Counted from the stretch's first letter, positions 25,097 through 34,252 are shown. The stretch: DNA of 64,000 bases from Clostridiales bacterium Firm_11 (GCA_001604105.1 LVAQ01000009.1:62001-126000), one strand, 5' to 3'. Numbers and translations: made by a program. Notes: a model not told the origin generated them from the sequence alone.

Positions 25097-26066
25097 ACCC
25101 CATCACTCCCCTCACTGATACGTCCCCACTGATAACCCGATGCAATACGCCCCGATCATCCAAAACCAGCAGCGCCCCGTCCGCATCGATGCTTTGAGCC
25201 ATGCCCACAAAGGCTTCCGCAGCGCCGATCACCCGCACGCGAACGCCCAGCGTGACCGATCTTGCCGCGTAGGCGGGCATAAGCGCCGTAAACCCCCGTT
25301 GCTCTATCAGGCGCACCGCGCTTTCCAAATGCAGCAGGTAACGGCACAATAGCTGGCAACGGTCGCCCGCTACGCCTGTTTGCAGCCAAAGCGAGGTTGC
25401 CTTATCGGCCAGTTCGCCCGTAAAAGCGCGTTGGTTAACATTGAAGCCCGCTCCCGCCACTACGCACAGCGCGCCCGATGGATCCATCGTCGTTTCGCAA
25501 AGGATGCCCACGCATTTTCGCCCGCGAATCACTACATCATTCGGCCATTTGATGCGCGCATCCGTCCCAAAGGAAGCCAGCGCTTCCGCTGCCGCAACGG
25601 CTGCCGCCAGCGTAACCAGATGCACCTGTTCACGCGGAAGTTGTGGCCGCAGCAATAGCGAGCAGGTAAGGCTCTCCCCCGCCGCGGGGTCATCCCAGAC
25701 GCGCTGCAAACGCCCGCGCCCTGCCGTTTGCCGTTCGCATACGGCCAGGCTTCCCTCCGGCAAAACGCGTTCGGCTGCGGCGTGTTTCAACTGCGTATTG
25801 GTAGAATCCATCGCTGGCGCGTACAGGATCTCCCCGCGCCCATACACGGCTGTTTCAAGCCCGCGCCATACATAGGCGGGCAACAGCGTATCCGCCTTGG
25901 GCAAAAGCGTATAGCCCTGCCCGCCCGCTTCGTCGATGCGGTATCCCCTTTGGCGCAGCGCATCCATGTGCGCGCTTAGCTGCTCCGGCGTCAGCGCCAG
26001 CGCAGCGCACAGCGCTTCTATGCTGTGGAGGCCGGGCTTGGCAAGCAAACGCAATACGCTGTCCAT
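25089..26066 (-). CDS. birA: Bifunctional biotin-[acetyl-CoA-carboxylase] ligase/repressor (BirA)
   Basis: A 325-residue protein. Residues 1-55 form a winged-helix domain as in group II BirA repressors. The catalytic domain has the biotinyl-AMP loop GRGRLQR (from residue 116), KWPNDVVI (173-180), GILCET and GAGFNVNQ, and ends in a small SH3-like C-terminal domain (LGVRVRVIGAAEAFVGMAQSI, DDRGVLHRVISGDVS). It attaches biotin to acetyl-CoA carboxylase and may repress biotin genes. ATG at 26066 is chosen, with GGAGG 7 nt upstream; the in-frame TTG two codons earlier sits too close to that site. Confidence 0.94.
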   Translation of the reverse strand: MDSVLRLLAKPGLHSIEALCAALALTPEQLSAHMDALRQRGYRIDEAGGQGYTLLPKADTLLPAYVWRGLETAVYGRGEILYAPAMDSTNTQLKHAAAERVLPEGSLAVCERQTAGRGRLQRVWDDPAAGESLTCSLLLRPQLPREQVHLVTLAAAVAAAEALASFGTDARIKWPNDVVIRGRKCVGILCETTMDPSGALCVVAGAGFNVNQRAFTGELADKATSLWLQTGVAGDRCQLLCRYLLHLESAVRLIEQRGFTALMPAYAARSVTLGVRVRVIGAAEAFVGMAQSIDADGALLVLDDRGVLHRVISGDVSVRGVMGYV

Positions 26067-26123
26067 CCGCAACCCTCCCGCGCTTCGCCTATCATATGGG
26101 TCAATAATTCTTCAAAGGAGGGG

Positions 26124-26780
26124 CTATTTCCTGCCGAGAATATGTTCTGTCGCATGGGCAAGCGAATCCACCACGGGCACGCCTGCGGCTAACAGCACCT
26201 CGCGGCTCTGATGCCCGCGCGCCACCAGCACGCATGGGCACCCAAGCGCCGCGGCCACCTGCGCATCGTGCAAGGTATCCCCCAGCATCACGCAGGCTTG
26301 CGGATCAACGCCGATTTCGCGCAGGTACGCTATGCCCACCGCCTGTTTGCTGGTGGCGTAGATGTGGCTGAGCCCCAGCACCGCGTCAAACCGCTCACGG
26401 ATGCCCGCAAACGTAAGCTGCGCTTGCAATGTATCCAGCTTGCTGGCGCTGAGCACCGCCTGCTTTGCGCCAGCGGCGGCAAACGCGTCCAGCGCGGCGG
26501 GCACATCCGGAAAGAGCGGCACGGCTTCGCAGCCACGCACATACTCCGCCATCCAGGCGTTTGCCACCGCAACAAAATTCGCATCCGTCACGCCTGCGCG
26601 CAGGTAGTACTCTTTCACGGGAAAGGTGAACTGCTCATGGTACTGGGCAAGAGAGGTGATCACGGGCAGATCGAAGCGCGGAAACACCCGATTGCGTACC
26701 GCAATGGCATAGGCCACATCATCCAGCAGTGTCCCGTTAAAATCCCACAGGATGAGGGCTGGCTTGCGATCATTGGGCAT
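26124..26780 (-). CDS. HAD-superfamily phosphatase (phosphoglycolate phosphatase-like)
   Basis: A 218-residue haloacid dehalogenase hydrolase with an alpha-helical cap. Motif I reads LILWDFNGTLLDD, so the usual second Asp (DxDGT) is Asn; this DxNGT form occurs in a clostridial subfamily. Motif II is VLSASK, motif III has Lys in TSKQAVG, and motif IV is CVMLGDTLHDA. The Asn may lower general acid/base catalysis or change specificity. The start at 26780 has AGGAGG 5 nt upstream. It lies between the proS terminator and birA and is probably co-transcribed with birA-acpS-nnrED. Confidence 0.85.
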   Translation of the reverse strand: MPNDRKPALILWDFNGTLLDDVAYAIAVRNRVFPRFDLPVITSLAQYHEQFTFPVKEYYLRAGVTDANFVAVANAWMAEYVRGCEAVPLFPDVPAALDAFAAAGAKQAVLSASKLDTLQAQLTFAGIRERFDAVLGLSHIYATSKQAVGIAYLREIGVDPQACVMLGDTLHDAQVAAALGCPCVLVARGHQSREVLLAAGVPVVDSLAHATEHILGRK

Positions 26781-26923
26781 GTGTACCTCCTGTTTCATAC
26801 GCCTTGGATGCAAGGCATTGGTTTGCGTGCGGCTTACTTCCTGGATGGCAGGCACAGCGCGTCGGCTTACGCGCAGGCAGCGCCGAATCGGCAAAGGTCT
26901 CCGCGCGCCTTTGCAAGCAACAA

Positions 26924-26949
26924 GAAACGCGCGTCCTTACGCGCGTTTC
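26924..26949 (-). terminator. Hairpin after proS
   Basis: Perfect 11-bp stem (26924-26934 with 26939-26949, loop CCTT). On the minus strand it is followed by TTGTTG, a poor U-tract, so read-through into the HAD gene is likely. Confidence 0.6.
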
Positions 26950-26960
26950 CTGCTATCGGG

Positions 26961-28403
26961 TTAATAGGCCTTGGCGAAATAAATCAACTTTTGCGCAGGT
27001 TTTCCGCAACATACGCAGGTTTCGCCAATGGGCGTCTGGTCAAACGGCATGTTACGGCTGGAAGCGCCCGCCTTTTCCTTGATCTTATCTTCACATTCGC
27101 GCCCGCCGCACCACATGGTTCTGGCAAAACCGCGTTCCACAACGGTTTTCAGGTCTTCCATGGTGCTAACATCCGTGATGTGCGTATCCCGGAAAGCTTT
27201 CGCCTGTGCAAACAGTTCTTTTTGGATGGTTTCCAGCAGCAGGGGAACTTCGTTTTGCAAGCCGTCCAATGCAAGGGTCGACTTTTCGCATGTATCACGG
27301 CGAAACACCGTCGCCACGCCATTTTCAATGTCGCGGGGGCCGATTTCCAGCCGCACCGGCACGCCCTTTAGCTCCCAGTCATTGAACTTGTACCCTGGGG
27401 AAAGGGTGTCGCGGTCATCCAGCTTCACACGAAGTCCAGCCGCCTTCAGCTGCACGGCAACCGCATCGCATGTCTCCATCACGCCGCCTTTGTGCGCCGC
27501 AACGGGGACAATCACCACCTGAATGGGCGCGATACGAGGGGGCAGGCGCAGGCCGCGCTCATCCCCGTGCGTCATGATAATGGCGCCGATGAGCCTTGTG
27601 CTCACGCCCCAGCTGGTTTCATGCACGTATTCCAGCTTGCCTTCACGGCTCAAAAACTGAATGTTGAACGCCTCGGCAAAGTTGGTGCCGAAGTTGTGGC
27701 TGGTGCCCGCCTGCAAGGCTTTGCCGTCCTGCATCATGGCTTCCATGCTGTAGGTGGCCTTGGCGCCGGCAAACTTTTCCTTATCGCTCTTGCGACCCAC
27801 CAGCACCGGCAGCGCCAGCTCATCTTCGGCTACCTCGCGGTAGACCTCCAGCATCTGCATGGTTTCCACCTGCGCTTCTTCGGGCGTTTCATGGATGGTG
27901 TGGCCTTCCTGCCACAGGAACTCGCTGGTACGCAGGAAGGGACGGGTGCTTTTTTCCCAGCGCATGACCGAGCACCACTGGTTGTATTTCATGGGCAAAT
28001 CGCGCCAGCTTCCCACCCATTTGGAGTACATGGCACAAAAGATGGTCTCGCTTGTGGGGCGGATGGCGAGCCTTTCGGTCAGGGTCTCATTGCCCCCCTG
28101 GGTGACCCACGCCACCTCCGGCGCAAAGCCCTCCACATGCTCAGCTTCTTTGAGCAGCAAGCTTTCGGGAATCAGCATGGGCATGTACACATTCTGGTGA
28201 CCCGTTGCTTTGAAGCGGCTGTCCATCTCCTCCTGAATGCGCTCCCAGATGGCATAGCCATACGGGCGCACCACCATGCAGCCGCGCACGGGCGCGTAAT
28301 CCACCAGCTCGCTCTGCAAAATCACATCGGTGTACCATTGCGAAAAATCCTCGCTGCGGGGCGTAATGTGGGTGACAAACTTCTTCTCATCCTGTTTCGC
28401 CAT
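26961..28403 (-). CDS. proS: Prolyl-tRNA synthetase, archaeal/eukaryotic-like type
   Basis: A 480-residue class II synthetase that charges tRNA-Pro. Motif 2 (RWEKSTRPFLRTSEFLWQEG) and motif 3 (GDERGLRLPPRIAP) are clear. The length, the absence of the bacterial insertion domain and the C-terminal zinc-binding cysteines (CGGRECEDK, CVCCGKP) plus terminal AKAY mark the archaeal/eukaryotic-type ProRS found in some Clostridia. The C-terminal Tyr is a hallmark of this type. The ATG at 28403 follows AAGGAG. The 280-nt leader is a T-box, so expression should rise when uncharged tRNA-Pro accumulates. Confidence 0.95.
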   Translation of the reverse strand: MAKQDEKKFVTHITPRSEDFSQWYTDVILQSELVDYAPVRGCMVVRPYGYAIWERIQEEMDSRFKATGHQNVYMPMLIPESLLLKEAEHVEGFAPEVAWVTQGGNETLTERLAIRPTSETIFCAMYSKWVGSWRDLPMKYNQWCSVMRWEKSTRPFLRTSEFLWQEGHTIHETPEEAQVETMQMLEVYREVAEDELALPVLVGRKSDKEKFAGAKATYSMEAMMQDGKALQAGTSHNFGTNFAEAFNIQFLSREGKLEYVHETSWGVSTRLIGAIIMTHGDERGLRLPPRIAPIQVVIVPVAAHKGGVMETCDAVAVQLKAAGLRVKLDDRDTLSPGYKFNDWELKGVPVRLEIGPRDIENGVATVFRRDTCEKSTLALDGLQNEVPLLLETIQKELFAQAKAFRDTHITDVSTMEDLKTVVERGFARTMWCGGRECEDKIKEKAGASSRNMPFDQTPIGETCVCCGKPAQKLIYFAKAY

Positions 28404-28428
28404 GATGGGTTTTCTCCTTTCGCGAATC

Positions 28429-28686
28429 AAAAATGGGCTCCTTCGCTCCCACACATGGCAAACTGCCACTGTTGGGACGAAGGGAGCCTTCGCGGTACCA
28501 CCCGACTTAAAACGCTTGCGCGCTTTCACTTTCAATGCCAGATAACGGCGGCAGCCGTCGGGGATTAGCCGATATCATGGATGCGGGGAACCTGCCCGCC
28601 GCGCATGACCGCCCTTTCAGCCGATGAGGCGGCTCTCTTTCCAGCTCGGGTTGGGGAAGGGTTCATCCATCTGCCCTTATGGGGTG
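28429..28686 (-). ncRNA. T-box leader of proS
   Basis: The minus strand carries GGGTGGTACCGCG (28503-28491), the T-box sequence that binds the tRNA acceptor end. It is followed by a terminator hairpin (28488-28474 with 28450-28435) and five T residues (28433-28429). Upstream are the GAGAG-containing stem I elements (about 28640-28560). A proline specifier such as CCC in the segment GGTTCCCCGCATCC is plausible, but I did not resolve the specifier loop. Confidence 0.9.
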
Positions 28687-28691
28687 TGCGT

Positions 28692-28720
28692 ATCTTACCA
28701 CAGGCTGCGCCGGATGTCAA
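28692..28720 (-). promoter_or_regulatory. Promoter of the proS T-box transcript
   Basis: Minus-strand TTGACA (28720-28715), 17-bp spacer, TAAGAT (28697-28692). Confidence 0.85.
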
Positions 28721-28762
28721 AGGGTAGTTACGGCCGATGCAGGGTAGGAGCCAGTTTCACGT

Positions 28763-29722
28763 TCAACGCAGAAACCCCGCAGCCTTGGCCGCAAACACCC
28801 ACAAAAACACGGTCAGGCTGCTCAGCGCCGTTGTAAAGACCACCTGCGCGGCGGCGTAATCCGTATCCCCGCCGATCTGCTGCGCCATCGGGTAACTGCT
28901 GACCGCCGTAGGTGAAGCAAACACGGCAATCAATACCGCAAGGCTCATGTCCCGTATCCCCAGCGCCACCGCAATGCCAAGGAAGATCAGCGGCACCATC
29001 ACCAGCCTGCCCATGACCCCCAGCCACAGCAGGCGGCCATTTACCCGCGCCTTTGCAAAATCAAGGCTTGCCCCCAAAAGAAACAGCGCAAGCGGCGTTG
29101 CGATGCTGGCCAGCATTTTCAGCGGCGTATGCACCACGGCGGGCAGGGTGACACTTAACTGCCACAGTAAGAACCCCAGCAACGTGCCGATGATCAGCGG
29201 ATTGAGCAGCACGCCCCTGATGATGCCGGTAAGCCGCACCGCCTTGCCGCTGTACACCATGAGCACGATGGTGCTCAACACGTTAAACAGCGGCACCACG
29301 GCCACCACCATCAGCGCCGCGAGGGAAATATCCGCCGCGGGGTATATCTGCATAACCAGCGGAATGCCATAGATGGCATAATTGCTGCGCGCCACCCCTT
29401 GGATAAACACGCCGCTGAGCCGCGCTTCCCCGCTTACCCGCCTTGCCAGCAAAGCCATCACCATAAAGGTGAGCAGCACCGCGCCCATGGCATACAGCAG
29501 CACACCGCCCTCCATCGCTTGGCTGTGTTGCGTTTCCATCACGTTCAGCCCCAGCATGATTGGCAGAAAAACATGAAAAACCGCGCTGTTTGCCTGCTTT
29601 ACCCCTTCGGTGCGCATGATGCCAAGCCGTCGCGCCACATAGCCTGCCGCCATCACTAACAACAGCGGCGCCACTGTGCCCACCGAAAACAACAAATCCT
29701 TAAGCAAAAATACGTCCCCCAT
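28763..29722 (-). CDS. AEC-family (auxin efflux carrier-like) permease
   Basis: A 319-residue membrane protein with ten predicted hydrophobic segments in two five-segment halves, as in the AEC/bile-acid-type fold. Typical features are VAPLLLVMAAGYVARRLGIM at the N-terminus, NPLIIGTLLGFLLW in the middle and LIAVFASPTAVSSYPMAQQ in the second half. Bacterial members move organic acids such as malate or malonate; the substrate here is unknown. The ATG at 29722 lies inside an 8-bp hairpin and lacks a good SD, so translation may begin a few codons later at a TTG/GTG after AAGGA. Confidence 0.88.
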   Translation of the reverse strand: MGDVFLLKDLLFSVGTVAPLLLVMAAGYVARRLGIMRTEGVKQANSAVFHVFLPIMLGLNVMETQHSQAMEGGVLLYAMGAVLLTFMVMALLARRVSGEARLSGVFIQGVARSNYAIYGIPLVMQIYPAADISLAALMVVAVVPLFNVLSTIVLMVYSGKAVRLTGIIRGVLLNPLIIGTLLGFLLWQLSVTLPAVVHTPLKMLASIATPLALFLLGASLDFAKARVNGRLLWLGVMGRLVMVPLIFLGIAVALGIRDMSLAVLIAVFASPTAVSSYPMAQQIGGDTDYAAAQVVFTTALSSLTVFLWVFAAKAAGFLR

Positions 29723-29736
29723 TCCGGCAATGGGGG
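29716..29736 (-). promoter_or_regulatory. Hairpin enclosing the AEC permease start codon
   Basis: CCCCCATT (29716-29723) and AATGGGGG (29729-29736) form a perfect 8-bp stem with a 5-nt loop. On the minus strand the right arm contains the ATG at 29722-29720. Confidence 0.5.
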
Positions 29737-29858
29737 GCTTGCGCCGCCATGCCTTGTTTTCTTTGTATTGTATTCAGTGTAGTGATATCTCCTGCGCGCG
29801 AGGTTTTGTTTGCGCGTATCGCCATCATTCGCGCAGGAAAAGCCTCACGCCTTGCCTT

Positions 29859-31286
29859 TTACTTGCCATAGGTATCCAGCAGGTACTTGAAAATGCTTGC
29901 CGCCAGCGGCGCGGCTACACTGCCGCCGCTATCGCCGCTTTCTACCAGCACAGCGCAGGCGTATGGCAGTTTGCTGCTCTCGATATACCCAACAAACCAC
30001 GCGTGGGTGACCGCCTGCCCATCCACCGCCGCCTCGGCGCTGCCGGTTTTGCCCGCGATGGTTAGACCGTTTACCCGTGCGGCGGTGCCTGTGCCCGAAG
30101 CCACCACATTTTTCATGAACGTTTGCAGCGTGGCAGCGATATCCGTGCTCACCGCACGGCGGTATTCCTTGGAGGTAAAGCGCATACGCACCACCCCACC
30201 GGGACCTTTGACCTGCAGCAGCAGCCGGGGTTCCATCATCACGCCATTATTGGCAATGGCGGCGGCCACCATGCACATATGCAGCGGCGTCGCGCCGATT
30301 TGGCTCTGCCCCGCGCCGCTCCAGGCCACTTCAACGAGGTTTCGGTTCGTTGTGGGATAAACGCTGTTTTCCACAACCAGATCCCGAAACAGAAAATTAT
30401 CGTTAAAGCCGAAACTCTCCGCTGTTTTTCGCAATGCCGCATCCTCCAGGATGAGCGCGCATTGGGCAAAAGCGTTGTTACAGCTTACCGTAAAGGCACG
30501 CTCCAGCGTCAGGTTGCCATGCTGTGCCATGCGGTAGTCATGGATGGTTTGATCCAGCACCTTTGTCGCTCCGGTACAGGTAAACTGGTGGGTGGCAATA
30601 TCGCTGAGGTTCTCAAATGCCGATGCGGCAGTAATAATCTTAAACGTAGAACCCGGCGCCAGCGTGCTTTGTAGCGCGCGGTTCCAGAAAGGGTGCTGCG
30701 CGTTATTGCGGTCGCTCTCCGTCAGGTTTTGCGGATCAAAAACAGGCAGGCTCACCAGCGCCAGCACCTCGCCTGTGCGGTAGTTCATCACCACCGCCGC
30801 GCCGCTTTTGCCCTTCGTATTCACGCCGGATTCAAACGCGTTCACGATGTGCGTGTTCAGCTTGCTATCCGCGGTCAGGGTCACGTCATCCCCGCGGCGC
30901 GTTTCACCGCGCAGCAGCGCCGCCACCCGCTCGCTTAACGATGTTTCAAACCCCAGCAGATAATTGGCCTGAAACGAATCCACCCCGTTTGCCACATTGC
31001 CTTCCCGATCTCCGATCAGGTGCACGGACGCGCGCCGCGCCTTGATGCTGGATTGATACACGCGCTCACCGTCGCTATCGGTCGTGGCCATGACAACGCC
31101 GTTACGATCCAGAATGTCCCCGGCGATTACGGTACGCTTGGCGCTCTGGTAGCGGGTATTGCGGCTGTTGCTGAACCAGCGGCTGCCGTAGATGGTCACG
31201 CTGTATACCCCGTAAAGCCCGGCCACCAGCAAAAGCGCGATCACCACCAGCGTGAGCAGGCGAAAGCGTGTGCGAAGCTGTTTCAT
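29859..31286 (-). CDS. Class B penicillin-binding protein (PbpA-like transpeptidase)
   Basis: A 475-residue bitopic protein. A membrane anchor spans residues 10-30, followed by a short dimerisation region (GDILDRNGVVMATT) and the transpeptidase domain. Catalytic motifs are S-T-F-K (Ser 213, Lys 216), S-C-N (268-270) and K-T-G (413-415). It cross-links peptidoglycan outside the membrane. The short N-terminal module resembles actinobacterial PbpA. The gene follows a SEDS polymerase and an FHA-domain gene on the same strand, so the three probably form one wall-synthesis module. AAGGAGG precedes the ATG by 7 nt. Confidence 0.93.
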   Translation of the reverse strand: MKQLRTRFRLLTLVVIALLLVAGLYGVYSVTIYGSRWFSNSRNTRYQSAKRTVIAGDILDRNGVVMATTDSDGERVYQSSIKARRASVHLIGDREGNVANGVDSFQANYLLGFETSLSERVAALLRGETRRGDDVTLTADSKLNTHIVNAFESGVNTKGKSGAAVVMNYRTGEVLALVSLPVFDPQNLTESDRNNAQHPFWNRALQSTLAPGSTFKIITAASAFENLSDIATHQFTCTGATKVLDQTIHDYRMAQHGNLTLERAFTVSCNNAFAQCALILEDAALRKTAESFGFNDNFLFRDLVVENSVYPTTNRNLVEVAWSGAGQSQIGATPLHMCMVAAAIANNGVMMEPRLLLQVKGPGGVVRMRFTSKEYRRAVSTDIAATLQTFMKNVVASGTGTAARVNGLTIAGKTGSAEAAVDGQAVTHAWFVGYIESSKLPYACAVLVESGDSGGSVAAPLAASIFKYLLDTYGK

Positions 31287-31409
31287 GCAAACTCCTCCTT
31301 CGGGCGCGGCGTGAAAACGACGCCTGCCATTCCTGCGCGATGCGTGCCCGTGCGCGGCGCACCTGACGCAAACGCCGTTGCCTGCGGCTTTGCAGGCGTC
31401 ATGTTCGCC

Positions 31410-32708
31410 TTACAAGCCATCGGCATGCGGCAGCGCGGCCGCCTCCCCAAGGCTGTGGCTGATTTCGTAATCATATTCCAGATCATCCTGATTGATGCTG
31501 GCCACCCCCTGCAAAAACCCGATCAGCCCCATGCAGCTGACCAGCGACGTGCCGCCATAGCTCACAAAGGGCATGGTTACGCCGGTCAGGGGAATGAGCT
31601 TGAGTACGCCGCCGATGATCACGAACGTCTGTATACCCAGCATCACCGTTGCGCCCATGGCCAGCAGCGCCAGAAAACTGCTGCGCGCGCCGGTTGCAAT
31701 GCTCGTGCCCCGCAGTATCAGGATGCCATACATCACCAGCACCAGAATGCCAAACGCGATCCCGAACTGCTCGCAAATGACCGCAAAAATACAATCCGTG
31801 AAATAGACGGGGATTACGCGCGGCGCGCCAAGCCCAAGCCCAACACCAAAGATCCCGCCCGATGCAATCGCCATGAGCACTTGCGCAATCTGGTAGCCGT
31901 GCGTCTCATAATACAGCCATGGGTTAATCCAGATGGCCACACGCTTTTTAACATGCGCAAACCGGTCATACCCCACCAGCGCCGCGCCCACGCCGCCAAG
32001 CACGCCAAGCCCCGTAAGGGGGAGGTTGCCGGTATTGGCGTAGAACATGAAAAGCGCCGTAATGTAATAGATAAGCGCCGTGCCCAAATCCTTTTGCAGC
32101 ATCAAAACACCCAGGCAGAAGACTGCAAATAGCATCCATGTCCAAAACTTGCGGCGGCTCATATAATAGCTCAGGATGAGCAGCAGCGCCAGCTTGACCA
32201 GCTCGCTGGGTTGCAGGCTGGTGCCCGATATCTGTATCCAGTTTGTGGCACCGTTCTGCTCCGTGCCGATGGCCAGCGGGAGCACCATCAGCCCCGCCGC
32301 GCCCAGCATCACAAGCTTGATTAAAAAGCGCCAGTTGCGCACATAACGAACCAGCAGAATGCAAAACAGCATTACCGCGATGCCCACGCTGTAATACACC
32401 GCCTGCTGGAGCCCGCGTGAGGTGCCGCCGTCCAAATCGGTCGTGTATAGCACCAGAACGCCCAGCGCGCACAGGAAATTCGCGATAGCCAGCAGCAGCT
32501 TATCCGCCGGAAAGAAGCGCGGCAGCCACATGGTGGCAATGTAGATGAGCAATGGTACCGCAAACGCCAGCGCGAAGCCCTGCCAGCGCAATTCTCCCTT
32601 GAGTGCCAGCAGCAAAAAGGCGCTGAAGAAGAACAGCATCATCGCGGAAACCAGACGGCGATCCGGTCGGCGGCGCGAGGGAGTCGATGCGTGATCGCGT
32701 CTGCTCAT
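31410..32708 (-). CDS. SEDS-family peptidoglycan glycosyltransferase (FtsW/RodA/SpoVE)
   Basis: A 432-residue polytopic protein with about ten membrane segments. Family motifs are GTEQNGATNWIQISGTSLQPSE (split as GATNWI and SLQPSEL) near residue 160, LMLQKDLGTALIYY with the catalytic Asp region, and VTMPFVSYGGTSLVSCMGLIG near the C-terminus. SEDS proteins polymerise glycan strands from lipid II and work with a class B PBP, here the next gene. It overlaps the FHA gene by 4 bp. Division, elongation or sporulation roles cannot be separated by sequence alone. Confidence 0.94.
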   Translation of the reverse strand: MSRRDHASTPSRRRPDRRLVSAMMLFFFSAFLLLALKGELRWQGFALAFAVPLLIYIATMWLPRFFPADKLLLAIANFLCALGVLVLYTTDLDGGTSRGLQQAVYYSVGIAVMLFCILLVRYVRNWRFLIKLVMLGAAGLMVLPLAIGTEQNGATNWIQISGTSLQPSELVKLALLLILSYYMSRRKFWTWMLFAVFCLGVLMLQKDLGTALIYYITALFMFYANTGNLPLTGLGVLGGVGAALVGYDRFAHVKKRVAIWINPWLYYETHGYQIAQVLMAIASGGIFGVGLGLGAPRVIPVYFTDCIFAVICEQFGIAFGILVLVMYGILILRGTSIATGARSSFLALLAMGATVMLGIQTFVIIGGVLKLIPLTGVTMPFVSYGGTSLVSCMGLIGFLQGVASINQDDLEYDYEISHSLGEAAALPHADGL

Positions 32709-34252
32709 CGCTCACGCCCTCCCTTCAAGTACCTGTCCCACAGGATTCGCTTGGCTTTTTCCGCCTCATCCGGCTCCACGTACAGGCTTCGGGGCGCCTC
32801 ATCCTCATCGGCATATTCATAGGGTTCATCCGCGTCCTCTATGGGCGGTATCTCTTCGTGCATCGCCAACGTATCAGGCTCGGCGTATGGGCCTTCTCCA
32901 AAGTGCGCATCGCGCGCCGGGTAGGGCGCGTATGGCCAGGTTTCCGCTGCCATGGCGGGGTCATAACCCTCGGGGAGCGGTTCTTCTTCCGGCATGCCGT
33001 CCGGCACGGGCGGGTAGAAGGTCACGCGCGGCGCAAAGGAGCCGTTCTCCGTATGCGTCTGCTCGCCGGGCGCCGGCGCGTAACGCCCTTCATCCTGCGC
33101 GTTTTGCGTCTGCTCGCCATGCTGGGCACGATCCCACAGGGCATCGGCGGCCAGCATGGTTTCCGCGTCAATGGAAAAGGGCGGTTCGTCAAAGGCATCA
33201 TCGGGGATGAACCGCTCATCCGGCTCGTCCCCAGGTTCGTCGCCTTGTTCCCGTACAGGGGGCAACGGGTTTGCACGATACCGTAAAGGGGCTTGCGGAA
33301 CCTGTTCACGCGAGGGCTCATCTGCTGCTGCGTCCGGCGCTGTCTGGGGAAGAATCGTCCCGCCTGCGCCTGCCTTGGGCGGCGGCATGAACACGCCGCT
33401 CCCCGTATCCAGCAGCGGCTCGGCCTTGCCCTGTTCTGCCTGTGCCAAAGCATTTGCGCCCGTCTGCATCGCCGCCCATTGCGCGGGCGTAGATTGCGCA
33501 GCCTGCGCGAACGCAGCCGCCTGATGGGGCGAGAGTGTGCCCGCCAGCAGCATCGCCTGCAACTGCATGGGCGTCACCAGCGGCGCGCCCTGCGGGGAGA
33601 GCAATCCCATTTGCCCCAGCAGTGCCATCTGCGCCGGGGTAAACGCCTGCATTTGCTGTAATGCGGCTATCCATTGCGCCTGCTGCGCAGGGTCGGGCTG
33701 TATGGCCGCGGCATCCGCAGCGCCGGAGGATTCCTCCTGCACATCATCAAAGGCCGCTGCGCGCGCGATGGCAACACCGGCTTGCTCAAAGCCCGCAAAC
33801 ATACGCAGCCGAAGCTCCGCATCACCTACGAAAAGCCGCGCGCCGTGGGTCATATAAACATGTTTGCGCTTTCCCTGCAAGGGTTGCCCGTCCACCGTTA
33901 CCTCGCAGCGTCCATAGGGTTCCACAAACAACCCCCGATCCTCGTCAAAGGCATACCATAAATGCCGTTTGGCAACGCCGGCAACGGGTACATACACATC
34001 ATCCCTGCGGATGCTGCCCAAAACCCCTTCTTTGGAAACGGGCAACGCAAGCCCGGCGGGCAGCTCCCGGTTGCCTTTGACAACCACCAGCTCCCCCACA
34101 AAGCCCGCGTCCGGCAGCAAGCGCAATCGTCTTTTGCGCTGTTTGCGATCCCGCATCAGCCATCGATAACTGCGCCAGGCAATCAGCGCCATCAAAAACA
34201 AAAACCAATAGCGCGCCGCCTGTGCGACCACTTCATAAATCTCGCTGGGCAA
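32705..34252 (-). CDS. Membrane-anchored FHA-domain protein with long acidic Pro/Ala-rich tail
   Basis: A 515-residue protein with one membrane segment at residues 13-28, a basic stretch (RDRKQRKRRLRL) and then a forkhead-associated domain at about 55-150 (GVLGSIRRDDVYVPV, VAKRHLWY, VTVDGQPL, LFVGDAELRLR). The remaining 350 residues are low complexity: Ala/Gln-rich (residues 185-285), then Asp/Glu/Pro-rich. FHA domains bind phosphothreonine, so it may link Ser/Thr kinase signalling to the SEDS-PBP pair encoded downstream, as FhaA does in actinobacteria. The start is TTG at 34252 with AGGAGG 9 nt upstream. Confidence 0.85.
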   Translation of the reverse strand: MPSEIYEVVAQAARYWFLFLMALIAWRSYRWLMRDRKQRKRRLRLLPDAGFVGELVVVKGNRELPAGLALPVSKEGVLGSIRRDDVYVPVAGVAKRHLWYAFDEDRGLFVEPYGRCEVTVDGQPLQGKRKHVYMTHGARLFVGDAELRLRMFAGFEQAGVAIARAAAFDDVQEESSGAADAAAIQPDPAQQAQWIAALQQMQAFTPAQMALLGQMGLLSPQGAPLVTPMQLQAMLLAGTLSPHQAAAFAQAAQSTPAQWAAMQTGANALAQAEQGKAEPLLDTGSGVFMPPPKAGAGGTILPQTAPDAAADEPSREQVPQAPLRYRANPLPPVREQGDEPGDEPDERFIPDDAFDEPPFSIDAETMLAADALWDRAQHGEQTQNAQDEGRYAPAPGEQTHTENGSFAPRVTFYPPVPDGMPEEEPLPEGYDPAMAAETWPYAPYPARDAHFGEGPYAEPDTLAMHEEIPPIEDADEPYEYADEDEAPRSLYVEPDEAEKAKRILWDRYLKGGRER

